The notes under the pieces were generated by a model. That model was not told where the DNA came from and did not search any database. It saw nothing but the letters and a program-made list of their open reading frames with translations. 64,000 nt of DNA. It comes from Pseudonocardia thermophila. Lineage in GTDB: Bacteria; Actinomycetota; Actinomycetes; Mycobacteriales; Pseudonocardiaceae. Made by a program: the position numbers and the translations under genes. This document shows, piece after piece, positions 20,510-35,432 of the stretch (the first letter of the stretch is position 1; each line of letters starts with the position of its first letter). The DNA is taken from contig NZ_FRAP01000001.1 in assembly GCF_900142365.1 (NCBI RefSeq), positions 124,001-188,000 on the forward strand. The letters are read 5' to 3'.

Positions 20510-22558
20510 TCAGCCGATCGCGGGCGGATCCAGCTGCACCCGGACGACGTCAGTGGCTTTGCGGGCGGTCCGTGCGGCCTGGGCGGTGTGCAGCGCGGTG
20601 GCCAGCGCCTTGCCGTCGGTGCGCTTCACCCGCAGCAGCACCCGCTCCTCCGGCTCCTCGGGCGCCGTGCGGGGATCGGCCTTCGGATCGGGCTCGATCT
20701 CCACGGGGCCCAGGGCCTCCACTGCGTCGCCGAGCTGCTGCTCCACGTGCTCGACGAGGGACGCGACCGCGGCGGGCGGCCCCTCGACGCAGGCCATCCG
20801 CACCGCAGGCGGGAACCCGACCTCCTCGCGGGCGGCGAGCTCGGCGGCGGCGTGGCCGACCGGGTCCCAGCGCACCAGCGCCTGCACGACGGGCAGATCG
20901 GACGGGGCCACCACGACCACCCGGCCCCCCTCGGCGTGCGGCACCACGAGCGCGGCGGCGGCCATCCAGCGGCGCAGCGTCTCCTCCGCGACGCGCAGGT
21001 CGGCCCGGCCGAGCAGCGCCCATCCGTCGAGCAGGAGCGCCGCGCCGTAGCCGTGGGGTGCCGGTGGCTCGGCGCCCGGGGTGGCGACGACCAGCTCGGC
21101 GCGGTCCGCGGCCGAGTCGAGCACGGCGACCCCACCGCCGGAGGCCTTCACCGGCACGCCGGGGAACGCCCGGCCCAGCTCCTCCGCGGTCCGGCCGGAG
21201 CCGACGACCGCGGCCCGCAGCCGCCGGGAGCCGCAGTGCCCGCAGCGGAACGCCGACTCGGAGCGGCCGCACCAGCGGCAGCTGGGGAGCACCGCTTCGT
21301 CCGCGGCGGCGCGGGCGGGCAGCTCGAGCGGCCCGGCGCAGTGCCGGCAGCGCGCGGTCTCGCGGCAGCCCGCGCAGGCCAGCCACGGCACGTACCCGGC
21401 ACGCGGCACCTGGACCAGCACCGGTCGGCCCGCGTTGAGCGCGGCCCGCGCTGCCTCGAACGCCGGGTGGGGCAGCCGGGCGGCGCGCAGGGCCGGGTCC
21501 TGCTCCTCCTGCGCCGACGTCTCGCCGATGGCGGTGATCCGGGGCATCGCGGCCCGTACGGTGACCCGCTCGGCCACCACCTCGCGGGCCCAGCCCGACT
21601 CGACCAGCAGCTGGCCCTCCGCGGTGCGGGCGTGCCCGGCCACGAGCATCGCCACCCCGCCGGTGTGGGCGCGCAGCACGAGCACGTCCCGGGCGTGCGG
21701 GTAGGGTGCCCGCGGCTCGGCGTGGGAGTCGTCGCCGTCGTCCCAGATCGCGACCAGGCCCAGGTCGTGGACCGGGGCGAACGCGGCGGCCCGGGTACCG
21801 ATCACCACGGGCACGGTGCCGCGGCGCACGGCCAGCCACCGCCGGTAGCGCTCGGCGGGCCCGAGGTCCGCGGTGAGCGCGACGAACGCGTCCTCGCCGA
21901 GCACAGTCGCGCACGCGCGTTCCAGTGCCGCGACGTCGCGCTGGTCGGGCACCACGACCAGCGCGCCCTTGCCCGCCGACGCCGTGGCCGCGGCAGCCTC
22001 CGCGAGCCGTGCTGCCCAGTCCTCCCCCGGCAGCGCCTGCCAGACGGCGTGCGCGGCCCGCCCGGCGCGCAGCGCCTCCAGGAGCGCGGCACCGTGGCGG
22101 TAGCGGGCCCAGCCGGCTGCCGGGTCCGGCGGGTCGATCGGGCCCACCGCGCGACCGCGCGGCGCCTCAGCCTCAACCCGGGCGTGCCGCGGCGGGACCG
22201 CCAGCCGCAGCACGTCGCACATCATCCCGGCGCCGCGGTCGGCCACCGCCCGGGCGAGCACCGCGATCTCCGGCGCCAGCGCGGGTTCCGGCGACACCAC
22301 CCGTTCCACCCACGCCAGGTCGCCCACGTGTTCGGTGGTCTCGGCGCGCTCCAGCAGGAACCCGTCCACCGGGCGGCCGGCGAACCGCACCTTGATCCGC
22401 ACACCGGGCTGGGCCTCGGTGTCGAGGTGCTGCGGGACCCGGTAGTCGAACGTCCGGTCCAGGTGGGTCAGGGGGACGTCGACCACCACCCGCGCGATCG
22501 GTGCCACCGGGGCCGGTTGCCACTCACCCCGGTTGGCGGGACGGGTCGCTACGGGCAC
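20510..22558 (-). CDS. priA: Replication restart protein PriA, helicase-degenerate
   Basis: PriA recognises stalled forks and reloads the replisome. This 682-residue protein keeps the N-terminal DNA-binding domain ([39 protein letters not shown]) and an eight-Cys zinc domain ([13 protein letters not shown], then [17 protein letters not shown], about 425-475). The Walker A loop GVTGSGKT is replaced by ALPGEDWA, and the DEEH box by WDDGDDSH, so ATP hydrolysis is unlikely. This loss is known for actinobacterial PriA. It lies between metK and def. Confidence 0.93.
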   Translation of the reverse strand: MPVATRPANRGEWQPAPVAPIARVVVDVPLTHLDRTFDYRVPQHLDTEAQPGVRIKVRFAGRPVDGFLLERAETTEHVGDLAWVERVVSPEPALAPEIAVLARAVADRGAGMMCDVLRLAVPPRHARVEAEAPRGRAVGPIDPPDPAAGWARYRHGAALLEALRAGRAAHAVWQALPGEDWAARLAEAAAATASAGKGALVVVPDQRDVAALERACATVLGEDAFVALTADLGPAERYRRWLAVRRGTVPVVIGTRAAAFAPVHDLGLVAIWDDGDDSHAEPRAPYPHARDVLVLRAHTGGVAMLVAGHARTAEGQLLVESGWAREVVAERVTVRAAMPRITAIGETSAQEEQDPALRAARLPHPAFEAARAALNAGRPVLVQVPRAGYVPWLACAGCRETARCRHCAGPLELPARAAADEAVLPSCRWCGRSESAFRCGHCGSRRLRAAVVGSGRTAEELGRAFPGVPVKASGGGVAVLDSAADRAELVVATPGAEPPAPHGYGAALLLDGWALLGRADLRVAEETLRRWMAAAALVVPHAEGGRVVVVAPSDLPVVQALVRWDPVGHAAAELAAREEVGFPPAVRMACVEGPPAAVASLVEHVEQQLGDAVEALGPVEIEPDPKADPRTAPEEPEERVLLRVKRTDGKALATALHTAQAARTARKATDVVRVQLDPPAIG

Positions 22559-22698
22559 GGTCGGACACTAGACGGACGGGACGACGGGTTCGGTCGTGAC
22601 CCGGCATCGGATCGAGGTGCGAGTGGCCGTTGGTCGGTGCGGCTCCGGGATCTCGCGGTGATCGTCGATCGCGACCCGTTCGAGCCCGGCCGGAGACA

Positions 22699-22750
22699 CC
22701 ACGAACGGCACTTCCGTCAGCACCGGTGCTGACGGAAGTGCCGTTCGTGG
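22699..22750. repeat. 52-bp palindromic element, copy 1
   Basis: This is a perfect palindrome of two 26-bp arms with no loop. The outer arms are CCACGAACGGCACTTCCGT and ACGGAAGTGCCGTTCGTGG, and the centre is CAGCACCGGTGCTG. It lies 50 bp beyond the metK stop, before priA. It could terminate metK transcription, but it shares sequence, not only structure, with copies at 37053, 60418 and 62899, and has no U-tract. Confidence 0.95.
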
Positions 22751-22800
22751 AGCGTCAGCGGGATCCAGCCCGGCCCACCGCGTCGCCCACGGGCGCGGGC

Positions 22801-24018
22801 TCAGGCGCCCACGATGGAGCGCAGGGCGTCCGCGCGGTCGGTGCGCTCCCACGGCAGGTCGAGGTCGGTGCGGCCGAAGTGGCCGTACGCCGCCGTGGGC
22901 TGGTAGATGGGCCGCAGCAGGTCGAGGTCGCGGATGATCGCGGCCGGGCGGAGGTCGAAGACCTCGGTGATCGCGGCCTGGATCTTCGCGGGGTCCACCT
23001 GCTCGGTGCCGAAGGTCTCCACGAACAGGCCGACGGGCGCGGCCTTACCGATGGCGTAGGCGATCTGCACCTCCAGGCGCTCGGCGAGGCCGGCGGCCAC
23101 CGCGTTCTTCGCGACCCAGCGCATCGCGTACGCGGCGGAGCGGTCGACCTTCGACGGGTCCTTGCCGGAGAACGCGCCGCCGCCGTGGCGGGCGAAGCCG
23201 CCGTAGGTGTCGACGATGATCTTGCGGCCGGTCAGGCCCGCGTCGCCCATCGGGCCGCCGAGGACGAAGCGGCCGGTGGGGTTCACCAGGAGCCGGACGT
23301 CGGAGGTCTCGAGCTCGAGATCGGCGATCTCCGGCGTGACGACGTGCTCGAGGATGTCGGGGGCGAGCATGCCGTCGATGTCGATGTCGGCGGCGTGCTG
23401 GGTGGAGACGACGACGGTGTCGAGCCGGACGGCCTTGTCACCCGCGTACTCGATGGTGACCTGGGTCTTGCCGTCGGGCCGCAGGTAGGGCAGCACGCCT
23501 TCCTTGCGGACGGAGGCGAGGCGACGGGCGAGGCGGTGGGCGAGCGCGATCGGCAGCGGCATGAGCTCGGGGGTGTCGGTGTTCGCGTAGCCGAACATCA
23601 GCCCCTGGTCGCCGGCGCCCTGGCGGGCGATCTCGTCCTCGGACATCTCGACCCGGCTCTCGTAGGCCTGGTCGACGCCCTGCGCGATGTCGGGCGACTG
23701 CGCGCCGATGGCGACGTTCACGCCGCAGGAGGCCCCGTCGAAGCCCTTCGCGGACGAGTCGTAGCCGATGCCGAGCACGGTGTCGCGCACGATCTGCGGG
23801 ATGTCCGCGTACGCGGACGTGGTGACCTCGCCCGCGACGTGCACCTGCCCGGTGGTGATCAGGGTCTCGACGGCGACCCGGCTCCTCGGGTCCTGCGCCA
23901 GCAGGGCGTCGAGGATCCCGTCGCTGATCGCGTCGCACATCTTGTCGGGGTGACCCTCGGTCACCGACTCGCTCGTGAACAGCCGTCGTCCTGCGCTCGT
24001 CACCAGAGATTCCGCCAT
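22801..24018 (-). CDS. metK: S-adenosylmethionine synthetase
   Basis: MetK makes SAM from Met and ATP. The 405-residue protein has [17 protein letters not shown] (metal and ATP site), [48 protein letters not shown] and DLPWERTD near the end. The frame is open to 24054; ATG 24018 (MAESLVTS) suits the family. It is alone between two intergenic regions and is divergent from an SH3-domain gene. Confidence 0.96.
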   Translation of the reverse strand: MAESLVTSAGRRLFTSESVTEGHPDKMCDAISDGILDALLAQDPRSRVAVETLITTGQVHVAGEVTTSAYADIPQIVRDTVLGIGYDSSAKGFDGASCGVNVAIGAQSPDIAQGVDQAYESRVEMSEDEIARQGAGDQGLMFGYANTDTPELMPLPIALAHRLARRLASVRKEGVLPYLRPDGKTQVTIEYAGDKAVRLDTVVVSTQHAADIDIDGMLAPDILEHVVTPEIADLELETSDVRLLVNPTGRFVLGGPMGDAGLTGRKIIVDTYGGFARHGGGAFSGKDPSKVDRSAAYAMRWVAKNAVAAGLAERLEVQIAYAIGKAAPVGLFVETFGTEQVDPAKIQAAITEVFDLRPAAIIRDLDLLRPIYQPTAAYGHFGRTDLDLPWERTDRADALRSIVGA

Positions 24019-24201
24019 TCTGCGTCTGCAGTCCTGCCCGTCCGGCTCCTGCACGGCGGGCGTACATCGGTCGGGCGTGAGCGTAGTCGACCGCGCGGGG
24101 TCAACTCGTTACGCGGCACAGCGGCCGGGCTCGACTCACGTTCCGTGTTCGTATCTGCGACACGCCGCACTGTTCGTCCCCGATCGGTGGAAATCACATC
24201 G

Positions 24202-24219
24202 GGTAGCGAATCGGTAACG
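24202..24219 (+). promoter_or_regulatory. Direct repeat GGTAGCG/GGTAACG upstream of SH3 gene
   Basis: GGTAGCG at 24202-24208 and GGTAACG at 24213-24219 are spaced 11 bp centre to centre, one helical turn. They lie 22-39 bp before the ATG of the SH3-domain gene. Such in-phase repeats suit a response-regulator dimer. The regulator is not identified. Confidence 0.3.
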
Positions 24220-24240
24220 GGTCGTTTCGTTGGACCGGGC

Positions 24241-24789
24241 ATGGACGCCCCTCTGCGAGGAACCGTCACATTCCTGCGGCGCCGTGCCCGGACGATCGCG
24301 GTGGTCGGCGCCGTCGTGGCCGTCGGGGCCGCGACCCTCATGACCGTCGCCGTCGCCGAGGCCGCCGAGCCCGGCCGGTGCGTCGGCAACGTCAACGTGC
24401 GCGCCGAGCCGGACCAGGACGCCCCCGTCCTGACCGTGTGCCGCCGCGGCACCCCCGTCACGGTCGGCGAGATCCGCAACGGCTTCGTGGAGCTCACCTC
24501 GCTCCACGGCTGGGCGGCCCAGGAGTACGTCGAGATCAACGGCCACACGCCACGGCCACCGGTCGAGCGGATCCCTGCCGCGGACGAGGAGCCCGAGGCG
24601 CGACCGGCGCCCCGCACCGCCCGTTCGGCGGCCACCCGAGCGGCCGGACCCACGACCCCGGCGACCACACCGCCGACCCCCGAGCAGGAACCCGCCGAGG
24701 AGCCCGAGGCCGCCCCGGAACCCGCACCCGTCACCACCGGCGCCCAGCCCCTGCTCACGCCGCCGCGCCTGCGGCTGTCGGGCGGCTGA
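24241..24789 (+). CDS. Membrane-anchored SH3-domain protein
   Basis: The 182-residue protein begins with a basic stretch and one hydrophobic segment (about residues 18-40, TIAVVGAVVAVGAATLM) that is either a signal peptide ending AEAAE or an anchor. A bacterial SH3 domain follows (NVNVRAEPDQDAPVLTVCRR, then WAAQEYVEI; about 45-100), with two Cys residues that could pair. The last 80 residues are Pro/Ala/Glu-rich and likely wall-spanning or disordered. The role is probably cell-envelope binding; no catalytic domain is present. It is divergent from metK. Confidence 0.75.
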   Translation: MDAPLRGTVTFLRRRARTIAVVGAVVAVGAATLMTVAVAEAAEPGRCVGNVNVRAEPDQDAPVLTVCRRGTPVTVGEIRNGFVELTSLHGWAAQEYVEINGHTPRPPVERIPAADEEPEARPAPRTARSAATRAAGPTTPATTPPTPEQEPAEEPEAAPEPAPVTTGAQPLLTPPRLRLSGG

Positions 24790-24832
24790 TCCACCACAGC
24801 CGTCCACCACAGCCCTCCACCACAGCGCTCCA
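24790..24832. repeat. Tandem 13-bp direct repeats (3.3 copies)
   Basis: TCCACCACAGCCG, TCCACCACAGCCC and TCCACCACAGCGC follow each other without gaps from 24790, then TCCA. They fill the 51-bp space between the convergent stops of the SH3 gene and coaBC. There is no dyad symmetry, so this is not a hairpin terminator. Confidence 0.8.
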
Positions 24833-24840
24833 GGGTTGCG

Positions 24841-26070
24841 CTACCGGTCCCGCAGCCGGGCCGCGACCGCGTCCCACACCCGCGAGGCGAGCAGCGCCTT
24901 CGAGCCGTGCGGCAGCACGGTCTCGGAGCCGTCGGCGGCCAGCAGCCACCCGGCGTTCTCCGGCACCTCGAACGCCATGCCGTCCCCGACGGCGTTGACG
25001 ACCAGCAGGTCGCAGCCCTTGCGGGCGAGCTTCTGCCGGCCGTGGTGCAGCGCGTCGCCCGTGTCGTCGCCGGTCTCGGCCGCGAACCCGACCACGATCT
25101 GGCCCGGTTCCCGCGCACCGACCAGCTCGACGAGGATGTCCGGGTTCGTGGTGAGCGCCAGCGGTTCGGGGTCAGAACCCGTCTTCTTGATCTTGTGCCC
25201 GGCCAGCGAGACCGGCCGGAAGTCGGCCACCGCGGCGGCCATCACGACCGCGTCCGCGCCCTTCACCGCCGCGTGCATCGCATCGCGCAGCTCCAGAGCG
25301 GACCCGACCCGCACCACCTCGACGGCGGCCGGATCGGCCAGGTCGGCGGTGTGCGCGGCGACCAGCGTGACCGCGGCGCCGCGCTGCGCGGCCACGGCGG
25401 CCAGCGCGTAGCCCTGCCGCCCGGACGAGCGGTTGCCCAGGAACCGGACGGGATCGAGCGGCTCCCGCGTGCCGCCCGCCGACACCACGACCCGCCGCCC
25501 GGCGAGGTCCTGGGGCAGGCCGTCGGGGCGCTCGAGGAGCAGCCGGCCCAGCTCGACGATCTGCTCCGGCTCGGGCAGCCGGCCCGGTCCGGTGTCGGCG
25601 CCGGTGAGCCGTCCGGAGGCCGGCTCCATGACGACGGCGCCGCGCGAGCGCAGCAGGGCCACGTTGGCCCGGGTGGCCGGGTGCTCCCACATCTCGGTGT
25701 GCATCGCCGGCGCGAACAGCACCGGGCACCGGGCGGTGAGCAGCGTGGCGGTCAGCAGGTCGTCGGCGCGGCCCTGCGCGGCGCGGGCCAAGAGGTCCGC
25801 GGTGGCGGGCGCGACGACGACGAGGTCCGCCTCCTTGCCCAGGCGCACGTGCGGCACCTGGTGCACGTCGGCGAACACGCCGGTGTGCACCGGCTGCCCG
25901 GACAGCGCCTCGAAGGTGGCGGCGCCGACGAACTCCAGTGCCGACGGGGTCGGCACCACCCGCACGCGGTGCCCGCTCTCGGTGAACCTGCGCAGCACCT
26001 CGGCGCTCTTGTAGGCGGCGATGCCGCCCGCCACCCCGAGGACCACCCGGGGGCCGTCGACCGCGTTCAT
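24841..26070 (-). CDS. coaBC: Bifunctional CoaBC (Dfp) of coenzyme A synthesis
   Basis: CoaBC joins cysteine to phosphopantothenate and decarboxylates the product. The 409-residue protein has the N-terminal flavin decarboxylase domain CoaC (LGVAGGIAAYKSAEVLRRF, PATADLLARAAQG, APAMHTEMWEHPA with its catalytic-site Met/His context; about 1-185) and the C-terminal CTP-dependent synthetase CoaB (VVSAGGTREPLDPVRFLGNR, AAVADFRP, KIKKTG, LVVGFAAET-like segment). It lies 28 bp after rpoZ, a conserved order. Confidence 0.95.
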   Translation of the reverse strand: MNAVDGPRVVLGVAGGIAAYKSAEVLRRFTESGHRVRVVPTPSALEFVGAATFEALSGQPVHTGVFADVHQVPHVRLGKEADLVVVAPATADLLARAAQGRADDLLTATLLTARCPVLFAPAMHTEMWEHPATRANVALLRSRGAVVMEPASGRLTGADTGPGRLPEPEQIVELGRLLLERPDGLPQDLAGRRVVVSAGGTREPLDPVRFLGNRSSGRQGYALAAVAAQRGAAVTLVAAHTADLADPAAVEVVRVGSALELRDAMHAAVKGADAVVMAAAVADFRPVSLAGHKIKKTGSDPEPLALTTNPDILVELVGAREPGQIVVGFAAETGDDTGDALHHGRQKLARKGCDLLVVNAVGDGMAFEVPENAGWLLAADGSETVLPHGSKALLASRVWDAVAARLRDR

Positions 26071-26098
26071 GACGCCTCTCGCGTCTGCGCGCGACCGA

Positions 26099-26380
26099 TC
26101 AGTGCTCGCCCTCGACGTGCTCCAGCAGCCCGGCCTGGATCTCGCGCATCGCGATCGAGAGCGGCTTCTCGCGCGGCCCCGGCTCGACGAGCGGGCCGAC
26201 GTACTCGAGCAGACCCTCGCCGAGCTGGGAGTAGTAGTCGTTGATCTGCCGGGCGCGCTTGGCCGCGTAGATCACCAGGGCGTACTTCGAGCTCACCCGG
26301 CTGAGCAGGTCGTCGATGGGCGGGTTGGTGATGCCCTCCGGCTGGGCATCGGCGGTGGGGGCGATCAGCGGCATGCTCAA
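26099..26380 (-). CDS. rpoZ: RNA polymerase omega subunit
   Basis: Omega assists folding and assembly of the beta' subunit. The 93-residue protein has the signature [20 protein letters not shown] and [20 protein letters not shown], and ends [23 protein letters not shown] 26380 has AGGAG 9 bp upstream; an ATG two codons later (26374) is the alternative. It lies between gmk and coaBC in the conserved gmk-rpoZ-coaBC-metK order. Confidence 0.95.
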   Translation of the reverse strand: MSMPLIAPTADAQPEGITNPPIDDLLSRVSSKYALVIYAAKRARQINDYYSQLGEGLLEYVGPLVEPGPREKPLSIAMREIQAGLLEHVEGEH

Positions 26381-26419
26381 CGCAGCAAACTCCTAGCGGG
26401 GTACGGCCGGCGGGATCTT

Positions 26420-27130
26420 TCAGCCGACCAGCAATTCTATCAATCGGCGGACGACCTTCTGCACGTCGTCGTTGACCAGCTGGACGTCGAACTCGTCCGC
26501 TGCAGCGAGCTCCTCCTTCGCCGTGGCGAGGCGGCGCTCGAACTGCTCCGGCGACTCCGTCCCCCGGTCGCGCAGCCGCCGCACCAGCTCGTCCCACGAC
26601 GGCGGGGCCAGGAAGACGGTCGTCGCCTCCGGCATCGCCTTCTTCACCGCGCGGGCGCCCTGGAGATCGACCTCCACGAGGACCGGGTCACCCCTGCGCA
26701 GTGCCTCCTCCACCGGTGCCCGCAACGTGCCGGAGCGCTGCAGACCACCGTGGATCTCCGCCCACTCCAGCAGCTCGTTGCGGGCGATCAGCTCGTCGAA
26801 CCCGGCCGGACCGACGAAGCGGTAGTGGACCCCGTCGATCTCGCCGGGTCGCGGGTCGCGGGTGGTCGCCGACACGGAGAAGTACAACTCCGGCAGCGCC
26901 GCCCGCAGCGCCGTCACGACGCTGGACTTGCCGACGCCGGAGGGGCCGGCCAGAACGAGCAGCCGGCCCCTCCGGGGCTCGTGCGACCGCGGTTGCGACG
27001 TCATCTCGGACAGTGTCTCCGACGATGCCGCCCCGGGCAGTGCCGCGGTGGGCACCGCCGTGGCGGGCATCGACGTCGACAGCGTCTCGGACGCCTGGGA
27101 GATCGACGCCTGGGGGATCGGCTCGGACAT
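26420..27130 (-). CDS. gmk: Guanylate kinase with N-terminal extension
   Basis: Gmk phosphorylates GMP to GDP. The core has Walker [34 protein letters not shown] (GMP binding) and [16 protein letters not shown]. The core would begin at ATG 27004 (MTSQPRS; 194 residues, the usual length). Codons with GC-rich third positions continue upstream through ATG 27130 to a GTG at 27157 that overlaps the mihF stop as GTGA. I take 27130, giving a 42-residue Ser/Ala/Thr-rich extension. The true start is uncertain. Confidence 0.92.
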   Translation of the reverse strand: MSEPIPQASISQASETLSTSMPATAVPTAALPGAASSETLSEMTSQPRSHEPRRGRLLVLAGPSGVGKSSVVTALRAALPELYFSVSATTRDPRPGEIDGVHYRFVGPAGFDELIARNELLEWAEIHGGLQRSGTLRAPVEEALRRGDPVLVEVDLQGARAVKKAMPEATTVFLAPPSWDELVRRLRDRGTESPEQFERRLATAKEELAAADEFDVQLVNDDVQKVVRRLIELLVG

Positions 27131-27153
27131 CGACCCGTACCGCGGTGAGCCGA

Positions 27154-27483
27154 TCACCCCTCGAAGTCGGCGAGCAGAGCCTTGCGCTGCCGGTCACCCA
27201 GGCCGCGCAGCCGACGCGACGGCGCGATCTCCAGCCGCTCCATGATCTGGGCGGCCCGGACCTTGCCGACGCCCGGCAACGACTCGAGCAGCGCCGAGAC
27301 CTTCATCTTGCCCAAGACGTCGTCCGTGTCGGCGAGCTTGAGCACCTCCGGCAAGGTGGTGGCGCCCGTCTTGAGCTTGTTCTTCAGCTCGGCCCGGGCA
27401 CGGCGCGCCGCAGCGGCCTTCTGCAAGGCCTCGGCGCGCTGTTCCTCGGTCAGCTGGGGAAGGGCCACGGTCTCCTCCGTCAT
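27154..27483 (-). CDS. mihF: Actinobacterial integration host factor
   Basis: MihF/sIHF is the nucleoid-associated DNA-binding protein of actinobacteria, unrelated to HU-type IHF. The 109-residue protein has a long N-terminal helix ([20 protein letters not shown]) and the helix-two-turn-helix core [20 protein letters not shown] and [20 protein letters not shown], ending [18 protein letters not shown]. It precedes gmk, as in mycobacteria, and follows a 495-bp non-coding stretch that should hold its promoter. Confidence 0.95.
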   Translation of the reverse strand: MTEETVALPQLTEEQRAEALQKAAAARRARAELKNKLKTGATTLPEVLKLADTDDVLGKMKVSALLESLPGVGKVRAAQIMERLEIAPSRRLRGLGDRQRKALLADFEG

Positions 27484-27978
27484 TCGTTCGTGCGGGCTCC
27501 GGCACGTTCCGAAGCCGCTTACACACCGGCCGCCGGTGCGCTGGTCCGTCTCTCCGGAGCAGAGCCCGAGCGGTACGGGATCCGAACGTACTCATCGCGT
27601 GCGGGAACCCGGAACCGGGGTGCCACCTGTGGGTTTGCGGTTTCGCTCACCCGTCACGGTGATAGCACGAGACACCGGTCGGTATCGACACCGACGCGCC
27701 CCGTTCACCGCAACTCCGGGACCGTGCACCTGTTTACCCGATCCCGCGCGCACGGCACGTCGACCGCTCGACCGGACGCCGAGCGGTGCACCCGTCCGGG
27801 CGCCTGACAACCGGGTGATCACGGTCGGTGACCCTCCGTCACTCCGACGCCGCGGACCGCCCAGCGGCAGGGCCGACGCGCCGAACGGCGGGTCCGATTC
27901 CGGTCCCTGACCAGGCGCGATACCGGACGGAATCCGCTGTGTGGTGTTCGCGACATCACCCCGGCGCAACCGGGTCCG
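27484..27978. other. 495-bp intergenic region upstream of mihF
   Basis: No credible gene was found on either strand between the mihF start and the pyrF stop; base composition by codon position is not coding-like. A short inverted repeat GTCGGT/ACCGAC lies at 27678-27695. The region presumably carries the mihF promoter and leader, but I could not place promoter elements. Confidence 0.5.
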
Positions 27979-28799
27979 TCATCCCGCCACGGCCGCGACC
28001 TCGTCGCGCAGCCGCAGGGCCGCTGCCCGCAGCGCGGCCGGGTCCGGCCCGGCCGCCAGCACCGACCGCGACGCCGCGGGCAGCACGACGCCGTCCAGGC
28101 CCGCGAACCGGCGCGCCACATCTGCGGGCCCGGCGCCCTGGGCGCCGATCCCCGGGGCGAGCACCGGGCCGTGCAGGCGGCCGAGGTCCAGCCCGTGGTC
28201 ATGGGTGGCGCCCACGACCACGCCGACGTCCCCGAGTGCCTCAGCGCCGGCGTTGCGCTCCCCTGCGGCATCGACGATGCGCTGCGCCACGCTCGTGCCG
28301 CCCGCGGTGGCGAGCTGCACGTCCGCCCCTTCCGGGTTGGACGTCCGGGCGAGCACGAAGACCCCGCGCCCGGCCTGCGCCGCGGCGGAGAGCCCGGGTT
28401 CCAGGGAGTCGAACCCGAGGTACGGGGTGAGGGTCACCGCGTCCGCGCCGAGCGGCGCACCCTCCGCCAGGTACGCGTCGGCGTAGCCGGCCATCGTCGA
28501 GCCGATGTCGCCCCGCTTGACGTCGAGGATCACCTGGGTGCCCGTCCCGGCGACGTCCGCGAGCAGCCGCTCCAGCACGGCGATGCCGGCCGAGCCGTGC
28601 CGCTCGAAGAACGCCGACTGCGGCTTCACCACCGCGACGTGCCCGGCGAACGCCTCCACGCAGGCCCCGGCGAAGGCCGCCAGGCCGTCCGCGTCGTCGG
28701 CGAGGCCCCACGCCACCAGCAGACCCGGGTGCGGGTCGATCCCGGCGCACAGCGTGCCGTGGGCGGCGACGGCCTCGGCCAACCGCGCACCGAACCGGC

Positions 28800-28803
<4 letters not shown>
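27979..28803 (-). CDS. pyrF: Orotidine 5'-phosphate decarboxylase (type 2)
   Basis: PyrF makes UMP from OMP. The 274-residue protein has the actinobacterial type-2 motifs [38 protein letters not shown] (catalytic Lys/Asp) and [12 protein letters not shown], with [10 protein letters not shown] near the phosphate site. Its GTG start overlaps the carB stop as GTGA. It is the last gene of the pyr operon. Confidence 0.95.
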
Positions 28804-32098
<3,295 letters not shown>

Positions 32099-32099
<1 letters not shown>

Positions 32100-33208
32100 C
32101 AGCGACCACCCTCCATCAGCTGCGCGAACTGGTCGAACAGACCGGCGGCGTCGTGCGGGCCCGCCGCGGCCTCCGGGTGGTACTGCACGCTGAACGCCCG
32201 CCCGCTGAAGAGGGCGACGCCCTCGACGCAGCCGTCGTTCGGGCAGACGTGGGTGACGCGGGCGCGCCCGTAGGGGGTGTCCCACTCCTCCCCCGCCTCG
32301 CCCTCGACGGCGAAGCCGTGGTTCTGCGAGGTGATCGCCACCCGCCCGGTGTCGAGCTCGACGACCGGGATGTTGATCCCGCGGTGGCCGTAGCGCATCT
32401 TGTACGTCCCGCGGCCCAGCGCCCGCGCCAGGATCTGGTTGCCGAAGCAGATGCCGAAGACCGGCAGGTCCGCCTCCAGCGCCTGCCGCACCAGCGCCAC
32501 CGGCTTGTCCGCGGTGGCCGGGTCGCCCGGCCCGTTGGCGATGAACACACCGTCCGGGTTCAGCTCGGTGATCGCGTCGAACGGCGAGTCGGCCGGCAGC
32601 ACGTGGGTCTCGATGCCGCGCTGGGCCATCATCCGCGGGGTGTTGAACTTGATCCCCACGTCGATGGCGGCGACGACGAACCGCTTCTCCCCCGCCGCCG
32701 GGACGACGTAGGGTTCCTTCGTCGTGACGGCCCCGTAGAGATCGGCGCCCTCCATGCGCGGGCTGGCGAGCACGCGCTCGACGAGCTCGGCGTCGTCAGC
32801 CAGGTCGGGGCCGGAGAACACCCCGGCCCGCATGGCGCCGCGTTCGCGCAGGTGGCGCACCACCGCGCGGGTGTCGATGCCCGCGATCGCGACGATCCCC
32901 TGCTCGGTCAGCGCCTCCTCCAGGCTGCGCCGCGAGCGCCAGTTCGACGGGATGCGAGCCGGATCACGCACCGCGTAGCCGGCCACCTGGATGCCGCGCG
33001 ACTCGTCGTCCTCGTCGTTCCAGCCGGTGTTGCCGATCATCGGTGCGGTCTGCACGACGATCTGGCCGTGGTAGCTGGGGTCGGTGAGCGTCTCCTGGTA
33101 GCCGGTCATGCCGGTCGTGAAGACCGCTTCGCCCAGCGCGGTGCCGGTGGCGCCGTACGCCTGCCCGCGGAAGATCCGCCCGTCCTCCAGGACGAGTACG
33201 GCCGTCAT
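32099..33208 (-). CDS. carA: Carbamoyl-phosphate synthase small subunit
   Basis: CarA hydrolyses glutamine and channels ammonia to CarB. The 369-residue protein has an N-terminal CarA domain ([35 protein letters not shown]) and a C-terminal class I glutamine amidotransferase domain with [15 protein letters not shown] (nucleophile Cys), [17 protein letters not shown] and [12 protein letters not shown] (His-Glu). It overlaps pyrC by ATGA with no gene between, whereas mycobacteria carry a membrane protein gene there. Confidence 0.97.
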
Positions 33209-34487
33209 GCCACTTCTCCGTTCCGTGCCGTGATGCGACCCCGCAGGATCGTGGCGGTCACCGTCGCCGGCAGCCGCATGCCTTCGTAGGGGGTGTTGGA
33301 CGCCTTGCTGGCGAGGTTCTCCCCGCGCACCGTCCAGACGCCGTCGGGATCGACGAGCGTGAGGTTCGCGGGCTCGCCGACGGCGATCGGGCGGCCGTGG
33401 TCGGGCAGGTTGCCGATCTCGGCGGGCCGTTCGGACATGACCCGGGCGACGCCGCGCCAGTCCAGCAGGCCCGGCTCCACCATCGTGTGCACGACCACCG
33501 ACAGCGCCGTCTGCAGGCCGAGCATGCCCGGGCGGGCGGCCGCCCACTCGGTGTCCTTGTACTGCGCGGCGTGCGGGGCGTGGTCGGTGGCGACGACGTC
33601 GATCAGACCCTCGGCCAGCGCCGTCCGCATGGCCTCGGTGTCGGCGGCGGTGCGCAGCGGCGGATTCACCTTGTTGACCGGGTCGTAGCTGGTCAGCCGG
33701 GCGTCGGTGAGCAGCAGGTGGTGCGGGGTGACCTCGGCGGTGACCCGCACCCCCTGCTCCTTCGCCAGCCGCAGCACATCGATCGTGCGCGCGGACGAGA
33801 CGTGGCAGATGTGCAGCGCGGCACCGGCCTCCCGGGCCAGCGCGCAGTCCCGGGCGACGATCGTCTCCTCGGCGGTCGCCGGCCACCCGGTCAGGCCCAG
33901 CCGGGACGCGACCACGCCCTCGTGGGCCTGGGCACCGACGGTGAGCCGGTGGTCCTCGGCGTGCTGGGCGATGACGACGTCCAGGGCCGAGGCGTACTCC
34001 AGGGCCCGGCGCATGATCACCGGGTCGTGCACGCACCGGCCGTCGTCGGAGAACATGCGCACCTGCGCGCGGCTGTTGGCCATCGTGCCCAGCTCGGCCA
34101 TCTTCTGGCCCTCGAGCCCCACGGTGACCGCGCCGACCGGGTGGACGTCGACCAGGCCGACCTCCTCGCCGCGGCGGCGCACGTGCTCGACGACGACCTC
34201 GCTGTCGGCGACCGGGTCGGTGTTGGGCATCGCGAACACCGCGGTGTAGCCGCCGAGCGCGGCCGCGGCTGAGCCGGTGGCGATCGTCTCCGACTCCTCA
34301 CCGCCGGGCTCGCGCAGGTGGGTGTGCAGGTCGACGAACCCGGGCAGCAGCACCTGGCCGGCGCCGTCGAGCACCTCGGCGCCCTCCGGCCCGGCCAGGC
34401 CGGCGCCGATCTCGGTGATCACCCCGTCCTCGACGAGGAGGTCGACGGGCTCCTCTCCGTAGGGGCGGGCGTTGCGGATGACGAGGC

Positions 34488-34491
<4 letters not shown>
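33205..34491 (-). CDS. pyrC: Dihydroorotase
   Basis: PyrC cyclises carbamoyl aspartate to dihydroorotate. The 428-residue amidohydrolase has [18 protein letters not shown] (metal-binding His pair), [27 protein letters not shown] and [18 protein letters not shown] (catalytic Asp). It is a class I enzyme, normal in length, coupled to pyrB and carA by 4-bp overlaps. Confidence 0.96.

Positions 34492-35428
<937 letters not shown>

Positions 35429-35432
<4 letters not shown>

Noticed and set aside
22699-22750. Palindrome copy 1 as a plain metK terminator
   Set aside because: Termination may be part of its role, but identical length and arm sequence in four places is not explained by termination, so it is kept as a repeat family.
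24019-24240. SAM riboswitch before metK
   Set aside because: I looked for conserved SAM-type helices in the metK leader and found none that I could support.
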